A stretch of DNA of 38,753 nt. Origin: Butyrivibrio sp. AE3009. Lineage in GTDB: Bacteria; Bacillota; Clostridia; Lachnospirales; Lachnospiraceae. The notes under the pieces were generated by a model. The model had not been told where the DNA came from. It worked only from the letters and a program-made list of their open reading frames with translations, and ran no database searches. Positions 31,522-38,753 of the stretch are shown piece after piece. The position numbers and the translations under genes are program-made. The DNA lies in the NCBI RefSeq assembly GCF_000420845.1, contig NZ_ATVS01000033.1, positions 1 to 38,753 of the forward strand, in the 5' to 3' direction. Every line of letters begins with the position of its first letter. The stretch's first letter is position 1.

Positions 31522-32469
31522 TTATTTAAGATTGTCAGCCTGTGTCCACCCGGTGTATTCCAGTATTGAAGCCTTATCGACCCTGGCCATCTTATGTCTC
31601 CAGTCACTGGGCTGAGTGCCCATGATCTCGGAAAAATGTCTGTTGTAGCTTGATACCGACCGAAACCCCACCTGCTCTGAAATCGACAGAATAGATTCTT
31701 CCGTGGTCCTAAGCAGAATGCAGGACTGCAGTATCCTTGTGGTATTAAGGTAATTAAGCGGGCTGGTGTTCATGATCTCGCCAAAGACGCGCCTGAAGTG
31801 GGTCTGGCTGAGGTGACACATATCCGCAAGCTTTTCCATAGGAAAGTTCATCATATAGTTCTCTTTGATATAATCCAGCGCAGGCGAGATAACAATGGCA
31901 TTCTCATGGGTCTGCCTCTCTCCCACCTGTTTGCCTTTCTCCGCGGTGTAGATCCTCATAACCTTCATAAACAGAGAAAGCATAAGCCCCTTCACAGAGA
32001 GCTGGTAATTGAGGCTCTTGTGCTCCAGCTCTTCCTTGATGGTCATTACAATATTGTAGACATCGGGATATTTATCCTTATTAAGGATCAGCTGGAAGTT
32101 CTGCATCATATCGGTAAAAAGATCCGCATGAGGCGAGGAATCATCGTACAATCCCTTAAGAAGCTCATCGGGCTGCACGAATATATATGACCACAGACTG
32201 GCCTCTCCTTTGCTGCTGTAGGTGGTATGGGGAACGTTTCTTGAAATAAAGGTGACATCCCCTGCCCTGAAGGGCGAAGGCTCATTGTCAAACTCAATAA
32301 AACCGCTGTCCGTATGGCAGATTCCTATCTCCAGACAGTTGTGAAAATGGAGCTTGCCGGACTTAACATCAGAAATATGCCACCTGTCTCCGGTAAGAAG
32401 AAGTATGGGAAAATTCAGCGGAAGCTCGTAATTCCTGTATTCAATTACGGTTTTCTTGGGTTTTGCCAT
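31522..32469 (-). CDS. AraC-family transcriptional regulator (315 aa)
   Basis: Likely local activator of the sugar locus. N-terminal cupin sensor (residues about 20-110: LHFHNCLEIGICHTDSGFIEF, then FRAGDVTFISRNVPHT). Two helix-turn-helix motifs at the C-terminus (about 205-300: MEKLADMCHLSQTHFRRVFGEIMNTSPLNYLNTTRI and ILSISEQVGFRSVSSYNRHFSEIMGTQPSDWR). Ribosome site GAGG. It lies between the transporter operon and the divergent GH105-GH112 operon, so both are plausible targets. Confidence 0.92.
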   Translation of the reverse strand: MAKPKKTVIEYRNYELPLNFPILLLTGDRWHISDVKSGKLHFHNCLEIGICHTDSGFIEFDNEPSPFRAGDVTFISRNVPHTTYSSKGEASLWSYIFVQPDELLKGLYDDSSPHADLFTDMMQNFQLILNKDKYPDVYNIVMTIKEELEHKSLNYQLSVKGLMLSLFMKVMRIYTAEKGKQVGERQTHENAIVISPALDYIKENYMMNFPMEKLADMCHLSQTHFRRVFGEIMNTSPLNYLNTTRILQSCILLRTTEESILSISEQVGFRSVSSYNRHFSEIMGTQPSDWRHKMARVDKASILEYTGWTQADNLK

Positions 32470-32756
32470 AATCTGAACCTCATTTTAGTTTTTTTCAAAA
32501 TATTTTGTATTAATTAAGAAAAAGTGGATTTCTTTTGCTGAAAAGCATATAGGAAATTAGCATTAATTGCTCCCAAATTTCGAAATATTGAACATCCAAT
32601 CCCCCTCAACAAGGATAATTTTACCTAAGTCTTTTTGATAAGTCAAATGGTTGATATTGCACAGTTTTTTTTGCTACTTGCAGAGACATTTCGACCATGC
32701 GCTAATAAAATTATCTCAAAATGACACTAATAAGGCATTTGGGGAGAGTATAGGAT
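32470..32756. other. Divergent regulatory region between araC and GH105
   Basis: 287 bp, AT-rich, containing both promoters. No convincing -35/-10 pair or palindrome could be fixed by eye; GGGGAG at 32740-32746 region serves as the GH105 ribosome site. Confidence 0.5.
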
Positions 32757-33806
32757 ATGGCAAATCTCATTTATGATAAAGCCGAGATCGAATCTGCAAT
32801 AGATTCCATAGTACAGCGCACAATGCGCATGGACCTGACCTGGGACTGGCCCGGCGGCGTAGCCTACTACGGCGTCTGCACAGCTTACCTGGCCACAGGC
32901 AAAAAAGAATATATCGAAGCCCTTAAGGAAAGAGTCGACGAATACATCGAACTTGGCCTTCCTTCCTGGACAGTCAACACCTGCGCCATGGGACACGCCA
33001 TGCTTACATTATATGAATATACAGGTGATGAGAAGTATCTTGATATCGCCAAGAGCAAAATCGATTACCTGGAGAACACAGCTCTTCGTTTCGGCGACAA
33101 CGTACTTCAGCACACCGTTTCCGTCAACAACGATTTCCCTGAGCAGTGCTGGGCTGACACACTTTTCATGGCAGCCTTTTTCCTGCTTAGAGCAGGCGTT
33201 CTTCTGAAAGATGAGAAGCTGGTGGATGATGCCCTTAATCAGTACTACTGGCACATCAAGTATCTTCAGGATCCTGCAACGGGACTTTTTTACCATGGTT
33301 ACAACAATATCTCCAAGGACCATATGTCTGGCTTCTTCTGGGGAAGAGCCAATGCCTGGGCAGCCTACACCATGTCTATGGTGGGCAGAGTCCTTCCGGA
33401 GTGCTATCTCTATCCTAAATTTATGGATGTGGCAGGGGCTCTTAATGAACAGCTGGCTTCCATCAAGCTTCTTCAGACTGACAACGGCCTGTTCAGAACC
33501 ATCCTTGATGACCCGGAATCCTATGAAGAGATCTCCGCTTCCTGCGGTATTGCAGCAGCCATGATCAACAAAGGCAATCCTTTACACATCAAATACATCA
33601 ACAAGGCAACCAAAGGCATTCTTGAGAACATCTCTCCCGACGGCAGAGTTCTCAATGTCTCCGGCGGCACAGCCGTAATGAAAGACCGCGAGGGTTATCG
33701 CAATATTTCAAGAGATTGGATCCAGGGTTGGGGCCAGGGTCTTGCTCTTGCATATCTGGCAGGGGTTCTTGAATATGACAAAGTAAGGAGCGACGGCGCT
33801 CTTTGA
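32757..33806 (+). CDS. GH105 unsaturated rhamnogalacturonyl hydrolase-like enzyme (349 aa)
   Basis: An (alpha/alpha)6-barrel hydrolase of the GH88/GH105 clan. Recognisable motifs: LTWDWPGGVAYYGV, NTCAMGHAMLTLYEYTGD, the catalytic-region ECWAD-type motif QCWADTLFMA with Asp134 (equivalent to Asp143 of Bacillus YteR), TGLFYHGYN, MSGFFWGRANAW and a GWGQGLALAYLAG end. No signal peptide, so cytoplasmic. GH105 enzymes add water to the double bond of unsaturated galacturonate at the non-reducing end of rhamnogalacturonan oligosaccharides left by lyases. It forms an operon with GH112, 28 bp downstream, which fits backbone and side-chain recycling. Confidence 0.88.
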   Translation: MANLIYDKAEIESAIDSIVQRTMRMDLTWDWPGGVAYYGVCTAYLATGKKEYIEALKERVDEYIELGLPSWTVNTCAMGHAMLTLYEYTGDEKYLDIAKSKIDYLENTALRFGDNVLQHTVSVNNDFPEQCWADTLFMAAFFLLRAGVLLKDEKLVDDALNQYYWHIKYLQDPATGLFYHGYNNISKDHMSGFFWGRANAWAAYTMSMVGRVLPECYLYPKFMDVAGALNEQLASIKLLQTDNGLFRTILDDPESYEEISASCGIAAAMINKGNPLHIKYINKATKGILENISPDGRVLNVSGGTAVMKDREGYRNISRDWIQGWGQGLALAYLAGVLEYDKVRSDGAL

Positions 33807-33834
33807 TACAAAATATACTATTGGGGGATCTTGT

Positions 33835-35997
33835 ATGAGTTCAAATGAGAAAAGGGATGGTTTTACTCTTCCCGGCGAAGCAGGATATGAAAACTTAACG
33901 CTTGAACTTGCGAAAAGATGGGGGGCAGATGTTATAAGGGACAGTGACGGCACCGTCCTGTCCGACCAAATCTTAAACTCGGGTTATGGCATATATTCAA
34001 CCATATGCATAATCCGAGATCACAACGAATGGGCCAGGAAGAATCCGGACAAGCTTCAGCAGACCTTTCTTATGACCCAGCCCAAAATTGCCGACGATGG
34101 CTACCTTACCTTTCATCTCATGGATGATTTCTTTGAGGAACAATTTGCCATCAACGACTCACCTGCTTCCATGAAGTACTGGCAGGTCTTCGACCGTACC
34201 ACGGGAAAAGAGGTCAGCTCCAACTTCTGGACCTATGAGAAGGAAGCCGGCAATGTCACAGTCAACAACGTAATTCCCTGGCATCACTATACCGTAAGCT
34301 TCCTGGCTTACAGAGTCTGGGAAGAGATCTCCATGTACAATCACATCACCAACAACTGGGACAAAGAGCATCTTATGCCCGTGGATCCCATTTATCCCGA
34401 GACTCAGGAATATCTTCTTTCCTGGCTTCGCAGCTGGTGCGAGACTCATCCCGCAACCACAGTTGTTCGCTTCACCTCCATGTTCTACAACTTCGTATGG
34501 ATCTGGGGCAGCAGCAAGAGAAATCGCAATCTATTCACAGACTGGGCTTCCTACGACTTCACTGTAAGCCCCAGAATGCTGGATATTTTCGCCGATAAAT
34601 ACGGCTACAAACTCACCGCTGAGGACTTCATCAACAAGGGCAACCTTCATGTAACACACATGCCTCCCGTTAAGACTCAGCGTGATTATATGGACTTCGT
34701 CAACTCCTTTGTTGTCTCCTACGGAAGACAGCTCGTTGATCTTGTTCACAGCTACGGCAAAAAAGCTTATGTCTTCTATGATGACAGCTGGGTTGGCGTT
34801 GAACCCTACAGCAGACGTTTCAAAGACTTTGATTTTGACGGACTGATTAAGTGTGTATTCTCAGGTTATGAGGTACGCCTCTGTGCAGGGGCGGATGTAC
34901 AGACCCACGAGCTGAGACTCCATCCGTATTTATTCCCTGTGGGCCTTGGCGGTCTTCCTACCTTCGCGGCAGGCGGCAATCCCACAAGAGATGCCAAGGA
35001 ATACTGGAACCACACAAGAAGAGCTCTTCTACGAGCCAAAATAGACAGGATCGGCCTTGGCGGATATCTTCATCTAGTTGAGAAGTATCCTGACTTTGTG
35101 GAATATATAGAGAAAATCTCCGATGAATTCCGTACGATCAGAGACCTTCATACAAACGGAGGCCCCGCTGTCCTTCCAATAAATGTGGCAGTTCTTCACA
35201 GCTGGGGAAGTTTGCGCAGCTGGAGCCTTAGCGGTCATTTCCATGAGACCTACATGAATGATCTAATACATATCAACGAAGCTCTGTCAGGTCTTCCCGT
35301 AAACGTAGACTTCATAAGCTTCGAAGATGTTAAAAATAACAACATATCCAAATATCAGGTGATAATAAATGCCGGAGCTGCAGGCACAGCCTGGAGCGGC
35401 GGAGACAGCTGGAAGGATCCCGCCATCGAAGAGATCCTGTCCAAATGGGTATATGACGGCGGTGCCTTCATTGGTGTCAACGAGCCCTCTGCTACCGAAG
35501 GCTTCGATACCACCTTCAGAATGGCTCATATACTTGGCGTTGATAAGAATATCCCCGCCAAAGTCTGCCACGGCAAATGGAGCTATGACATTACCGAGAT
35601 TAAGGGACTTATCCCGGAAGGCTCCTATGTTCCCAAAAGATGCAGCGTAAGACTTACAAATGGCAAAGCGCAGGTTCTTGCTGACGTTGATGGCGAGCCT
35701 GTATTTACCGTTAATAATTTTGGCAAAGGTAAGGGTATCTACTTATCCACCTTTGAGACCACACCTGTAAACAACAGGTTACTTCTTAACACAATTATCT
35801 ATGGAGCAGGTCTCCCCCAAGACCAGAGCTACATTACAGATAATGCAAGCACAGAATGCGCCTTCTTCCCTAGTGACAAGAAGCTTATTGTCATCAACAA
35901 CTCCGACAAGGCGCAGAGTACCTCAGTCATTACTGATTCCGGCGTGATCTCATTTAATGAGATACCCTCTTATGACACCGTGATCAGAGAATTATAA
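33835..35997 (+). CDS. GH112 beta-galactoside phosphorylase (720 aa)
   Basis: Whole length matches GH112: opening GFTLPGEAGYENLTLELAKRWGADVIRDSDGT, WSFxxx-type WQVFDRTTG, TMFYNFVWIWG, then AYVFYDDSWVGVEPY (residues 311-325; the catalytic Asp is expected at 316 or 317), GLIKCVFSGYEVRLCAG and LRLHPYLFPVGLGGLPTF, then a C-terminal Rossmann-like and beta domain. Family enzymes phosphorolyse galacto-N-biose/lacto-N-biose or galactosyl-beta-1,4-rhamnose to galactose 1-phosphate plus the acceptor sugar. With a GH105 gene in the same operon, the galactosyl-rhamnose specificity is the better guess. Cytoplasmic; GGGGGATCTTGT ribosome site. Specificity remains inference. Confidence 0.9.
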   Translation: MSSNEKRDGFTLPGEAGYENLTLELAKRWGADVIRDSDGTVLSDQILNSGYGIYSTICIIRDHNEWARKNPDKLQQTFLMTQPKIADDGYLTFHLMDDFFEEQFAINDSPASMKYWQVFDRTTGKEVSSNFWTYEKEAGNVTVNNVIPWHHYTVSFLAYRVWEEISMYNHITNNWDKEHLMPVDPIYPETQEYLLSWLRSWCETHPATTVVRFTSMFYNFVWIWGSSKRNRNLFTDWASYDFTVSPRMLDIFADKYGYKLTAEDFINKGNLHVTHMPPVKTQRDYMDFVNSFVVSYGRQLVDLVHSYGKKAYVFYDDSWVGVEPYSRRFKDFDFDGLIKCVFSGYEVRLCAGADVQTHELRLHPYLFPVGLGGLPTFAAGGNPTRDAKEYWNHTRRALLRAKIDRIGLGGYLHLVEKYPDFVEYIEKISDEFRTIRDLHTNGGPAVLPINVAVLHSWGSLRSWSLSGHFHETYMNDLIHINEALSGLPVNVDFISFEDVKNNNISKYQVIINAGAAGTAWSGGDSWKDPAIEEILSKWVYDGGAFIGVNEPSATEGFDTTFRMAHILGVDKNIPAKVCHGKWSYDITEIKGLIPEGSYVPKRCSVRLTNGKAQVLADVDGEPVFTVNNFGKGKGIYLSTFETTPVNNRLLLNTIIYGAGLPQDQSYITDNASTECAFFPSDKKLIVINNSDKAQSTSVITDSGVISFNEIPSYDTVIREL

Positions 35998-36047
35998 TGA
36001 CACCCAATTAATACTTTTTTCTTCTTTACAATTCAAATTCCAAAACG

Positions 36048-36084
36048 AAAGCGTGATAATTCATTCCCCGAATTATCACGCTTT
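36048..36084. terminator. Bidirectional terminator, GH112 / rpsA
   Basis: 15-bp perfect stem AAAGCGTGATAATTC / GAATTATCACGCTTT (36048-36062 and 36070-36084), 7-nt loop, T-runs on both strands. It separates the convergent GH112 and S1 genes. Confidence 0.88.
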
Positions 36085-36112
36085 TGTATTCCGTTATTTT
36101 ATCCGGATCCTA

Positions 36113-37021
36113 TCAGAATCCTGCCTTCTTAAGAATATCTGCAAGAGAAGTTGTAGCTTCTCCGTCGCTCTCAAACTCGATCTTCTCTTCTGTGATCTCT
36201 GTTGCTGCGATCTCCTCAAGGGCCTTCATGCTAAGACTAAGCTTGCCATCCTTGATCTGTGTAACCTTAACCTTGACCTTCTGACCAACCTTGAGCACTG
36301 CAGAAGGATGAGCAATCCTCTGATTGCAGATCTGTGAGATATGAACAAGTCCTGTCATACCGTTACCGAGGTTAACAAAGACGCCATAGTTCTGAATACT
36401 CTCAACAACGCCTTCCGTAACAAGACCAACCTGAACATTGGAGATCATCTCAGCTCTCTTCTTGTCAGCCTCTTCGCGAAGGAACTCTCTTGCTGATAAA
36501 ACCAGCTTGTTGTTGTCACGGTCTACATTAATAACCTTAACCTTAAGTGTCTTACCTACAAAATTCGGGATATCAGCCTCTTCCACATAATTAAGGTCAA
36601 GCTTGGAAGCAGGAATGAAGCCCCTTATTCCCTCAAGGAATGCTACGCAGCCGGCCTTAACAGCCTCTGACACCTTAACATCAACATAGGTCTCATTATC
36701 CATGAGCTCTTTTAATTTGTCCCAGGCAAGAACCTGATTGGCTTCCTTCTTGGAAAGAAGGATATTGCCCTTACCGTCATCAGTGCTGACAACAGTTGCG
36801 GATATCTCGTCGCCAACCGCAATATCTCTGTGAATCGAAAACTTGGGATCGTCGCTGAGATCTTCAGCCTTGATTATTCCCTGAGTGTAATACTTAAGAT
36901 CAAGCACTACCTCGGTATCCTTAACGTCTATTACTGTTCCCTCAAGGATGTCCCCTTCCTTGATCTTACGAAAAGATCTGTCAATCTCATCCTTAAAATC
37001 ATTCATTGTTTCCTCTGGCAT
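36113..37021 (-). CDS. rpsA: S1 RNA-binding protein, ribosomal S1-like (302 aa)
   Basis: Three or four S1 OB-fold repeats: residues about 20-95 (EGDILEGTVIDVKDTEVVLDLKY), 105-180 (YVDVKVSEAVKAGCVAFLEGIRGFIPASKL) and 195-265 (GLVTEGVVESIQNYGVFVNLGNGMTGLVHISQI). The length of about 300 aa, compared with 557 in E. coli, matches the shorter S1-like proteins of Firmicutes, which are not always essential for initiation. GGGGAGG ribosome site and an extended -10 promoter about 40 bp upstream. Follows the lipoprotein gene on the same strand. Confidence 0.88.
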   Translation of the reverse strand: MPEETMNDFKDEIDRSFRKIKEGDILEGTVIDVKDTEVVLDLKYYTQGIIKAEDLSDDPKFSIHRDIAVGDEISATVVSTDDGKGNILLSKKEANQVLAWDKLKELMDNETYVDVKVSEAVKAGCVAFLEGIRGFIPASKLDLNYVEEADIPNFVGKTLKVKVINVDRDNNKLVLSAREFLREEADKKRAEMISNVQVGLVTEGVVESIQNYGVFVNLGNGMTGLVHISQICNQRIAHPSAVLKVGQKVKVKVTQIKDGKLSLSMKALEEIAATEITEEKIEFESDGEATTSLADILKKAGF

Positions 37022-37058
37022 AGTAACCTCCCCTAATGTATTAGTTTATTTACATATT

Positions 37059-37067
37059 ATTATAACA
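37059..37067 (-). promoter_or_regulatory. Extended -10 promoter of the S1 gene
   Basis: Minus strand TGTTATAAT (37059-37067) with the TG extension; no good -35, as usual for extended -10 promoters. It lies in the gap between the lipoprotein stop and the S1 start. Confidence 0.55.
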
Positions 37068-37072
37068 CGTCT

Positions 37073-38059
37073 TTACTGAAGTTCTCCCCATTCTGCCTTG
37101 TTATTATCAAGATCTGCTATATCCGCATCAAAGCCCTGCTTCTTTATATACTCATTTACTACAGGAATCAGCTCATCTCTTGTGCAGATCTTGATGCCCT
37201 CTTTATCACAGGCCTCAATATAGCTCTCATCCAAAGCAGTATCGGTTTCATCCGAATACAGAACAAAATATGTCTCAGAGCCGCACTCTGCCTTGGAAAT
37301 ATATGAGTGATTATCATCACTGTACATTTCATAGAACAGTGCAAATGCTCTCTCATCGTCAACATGATATTCCGCTTCGTTATGTGCAATCATAAGCTCT
37401 TTCAGGATCTTAACTAATTGTCCATCCTCGTCCACAATATATGTTTCGCTGAAAATGAGACCCGAACTGCTTCTTCCAAGAGGCAGTGCATTATAAGAAA
37501 TCAATCCATCCTTGCCAACATAGCTGTATGTTGCCCCATCTGCCATTACATCTTTGTATGATGCAAGATGAACCTCTCCATCAACTACATTAAAGAAGAA
37601 AGTACAATTATTCTCATCCGGATAATTTGGATTATAAGGAATCAAAACCGCAAGGACAGGGCTTTCTGTGTTTTCATAAAAGAAGGTGTATAAAATCTTG
37701 TTTTCATCTGCCCATTCACCATTTAAAATACCACGTTTTAAATCTTCGATGTAAACCTTATCGCCCTGCTTAAAATCAAAAATGTGCGCACCATCGTAGT
37801 CATCAACAGAAATCTCCACATCGCTTACAGCACTGACAGCTTCGCCTTCGATCCCCAGGAAGCCCTTAAACAGCTCCATGGCTGATGCGTCACTGTTTTC
37901 ATTTACTGTTGTTTCTTCTGTAACAGCCGGGGTAAGAACTGTTGATTCTTCTGTAACGGCCGGGTTCAGGATTGATGGTTCTATGAACTGTCCCGTAGCC
38001 TTCCCACATCCGGCAAGCATCATGCAAGCCATCAAACAAATAACTATTCTTTCTTTCAT
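37073..38059 (-). CDS. Lipoprotein of unknown function (328 aa)
   Basis: Signal peptide with lipobox MLAGC, lipidated Cys18. A linker contains two near-copies of PAVTEESTV / PAVTEETTV (about 33-52). The remainder (about 60-328) is a hydrophilic, Asp/Glu-rich globular domain (for example YEDLKRGILNGEWADENKILYTFFYE, SKAECGSETYFVLYSDETD) that I do not recognise. GGAGG ribosome site. It lies directly after the tRNA cluster terminator. Membrane-anchored extracytoplasmic protein is the most that can be said. Confidence 0.85.
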   Translation of the reverse strand: MKERIVICLMACMMLAGCGKATGQFIEPSILNPAVTEESTVLTPAVTEETTVNENSDASAMELFKGFLGIEGEAVSAVSDVEISVDDYDGAHIFDFKQGDKVYIEDLKRGILNGEWADENKILYTFFYENTESPVLAVLIPYNPNYPDENNCTFFFNVVDGEVHLASYKDVMADGATYSYVGKDGLISYNALPLGRSSSGLIFSETYIVDEDGQLVKILKELMIAHNEAEYHVDDERAFALFYEMYSDDNHSYISKAECGSETYFVLYSDETDTALDESYIEACDKEGIKICTRDELIPVVNEYIKKQGFDADIADLDNNKAEWGELQ

Positions 38060-38077
38060 GCATTTCCTCCTATAAAA

Positions 38078-38108
38078 AAAATCTGTAAGCTAACTGCTTA
38101 CAGATTTT
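38078..38108 (-). terminator. Terminator of the rRNA-tRNA operon
   Basis: AAAATCTGTAAGC-type stem (38078-38090 and 38096-38108) with a TAACT loop, followed on the minus strand by TTTTTTATAG. It lies immediately downstream of tRNA-Cys. Confidence 0.85.
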
Positions 38109-38112
38109 AAAG

Positions 38113-38183
38113 AGGTGACAGGCGGATTTGAACCGCCGCTCAAGGTGTTGCAGACCTATGCCTTACCGCTTGGCTATGTCACC
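38113..38183 (-). tRNA. tRNA-Cys (GCA)
   Basis: 71 nt on the minus strand starting GGTGACATAGCCAAGCGGTA. Acceptor GGTGACA/TGTCACC, anticodon loop TCTGCAA, T-arm GGCGG/CCGCC with TTCAAAT; CCA not encoded. Confidence 0.95.
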
Positions 38184-38197
38184 ATACAATATAATAA

Positions 38198-38269
38198 TGA
38201 CTCCGACGAGAATCGAACTCGTGTTACCGCCGTGAAAGGGCGATGTCTTGACCGCTTGACCACGGAGCC
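38198..38269 (-). tRNA. tRNA-Glu (TTC)
   Basis: 72 nt on the minus strand starting GGCTCCGTGGTCAAGCGGTC. Anticodon loop CCTTTCACG with TTC, T-arm ACGAG/CTCGT around TTCGATT; CCA not encoded. Confidence 0.95.
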
Positions 38270-38334
38270 AAGTTGCTTAGCGGACGTCTATGACCGCTTA
38301 ACTGTCTACCCTTCTTTAAGACGACCACTTGTAG

Positions 38335-38407
38335 CTCCCCCTGTCGGACTCGAACCAACGACACTTCGGTTAACAGCCGAATGCTCTACCGACTGAGCTA
38401 AGGAGGA
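38335..38407 (-). tRNA. tRNA-Asn (GTT)
   Basis: 73 nt on the minus strand starting TCCTCCTTAGCTCAGTCGGT. Anticodon loop CTGTTAA with GTT; acceptor TCCTCCT/AGGGGGA with one G-T pair; T-arm TTCGAGT. First tRNA after the 23S gene. Confidence 0.95.
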
Positions 38408-38482
38408 ATGTTTGTACCTTCAAAACCGAACACTGAACTATCTTAAATCCATTTTCCCTTTGTTCCTATACCAACTATTCGT

Positions 38483-38753
<271 letters not shown>

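Noticed and set aside
38270..38334. Possible extra tRNA between tRNA-Glu and tRNA-Asn
   Set aside because: Only a weak TTAAGCGG-type stem; no T-arm or anticodon loop.

Overview
The window looks like a chromosomal segment of a rumen- or gut-type Lachnospiraceae (Butyrivibrio/Pseudobutyrivibrio-like; this is inferred from gene content and style, since no search was possible). Pointers are the clostridial rpsF-ssb-rpsR block, a DUF951 gene, a DUF3793/flavodoxin pair, two FeoA/FeoB systems with a FeoB-associated Cys-rich peptide, a CUT1 sugar importer of LplB/YtcQ type, a GH105-GH112 operon, and very large InlB-repeat surface proteins. Nearly everything is on the minus strand; only flavodoxin and the GH105/GH112 pair are on plus.

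Region 1 (1-13.0 kb) holds two giant paralogous secreted surface proteins on the minus strand. The first runs off the left edge (>2,059 codons) and carries an array of 92-93-residue repeats with a two-unit higher-order period. The second (1,947 aa) is complete, ending in a Pro/Thr stalk, a doubled GQAVLGARR motif, a membrane segment and a basic tail. Both genes start with an identical leader of about 29 nt. Between them lie a small conserved-looking gene and a MITE-like inverted-repeat element.

Region 2 (13.2-23.9 kb) is a metal (probably ferrous iron) island: an FtsX-type ABC exporter, a Fur-like protein reduced to its DNA-binding domain, a FeoB-associated peptide, feoB1, feoA1, feoC, feoB2, feoA2, DUF3793 and a divergent flavodoxin. 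At least ten copies of a palindrome, GTTAGC-N4-GCTAAC, lie in its intergenic regions. Several sit exactly between or over recognisable -35/-10 elements, and some occur in tandem at 20-bp steps. One boxed promoter (19.75 kb) drives no recognisable protein gene but is followed by hairpins and an intrinsic terminator: a candidate metal-regulated small RNA or micropeptide. Two REP-like hairpins in opposite orientation bracket the feoA2-feoB2-feoC unit.

Region 3 (24.0-27.5 kb) is mostly housekeeping: a membrane GGDEF protein, rpsR, ssb, rpsF, DUF951 and a Sir2 deacylase.

Region 4 (27.5-36.0 kb) is a carbohydrate locus: solute-binding lipoprotein, two permeases, an AraC regulator and, divergently, GH105 plus GH112. 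Together they suggest uptake and intracellular breakdown of rhamnogalacturonan-derived oligosaccharides, with phosphorolysis of a beta-galactoside such as galactosyl-rhamnose.

Region 5 (36.0-38.75 kb) contains a three-domain S1 protein, an unrecognised lipoprotein, then tRNA-Cys, tRNA-Glu and tRNA-Asn downstream of the 3' end of a 23S rRNA gene that continues beyond the window; no 5S gene lies between the 23S and the tRNAs.
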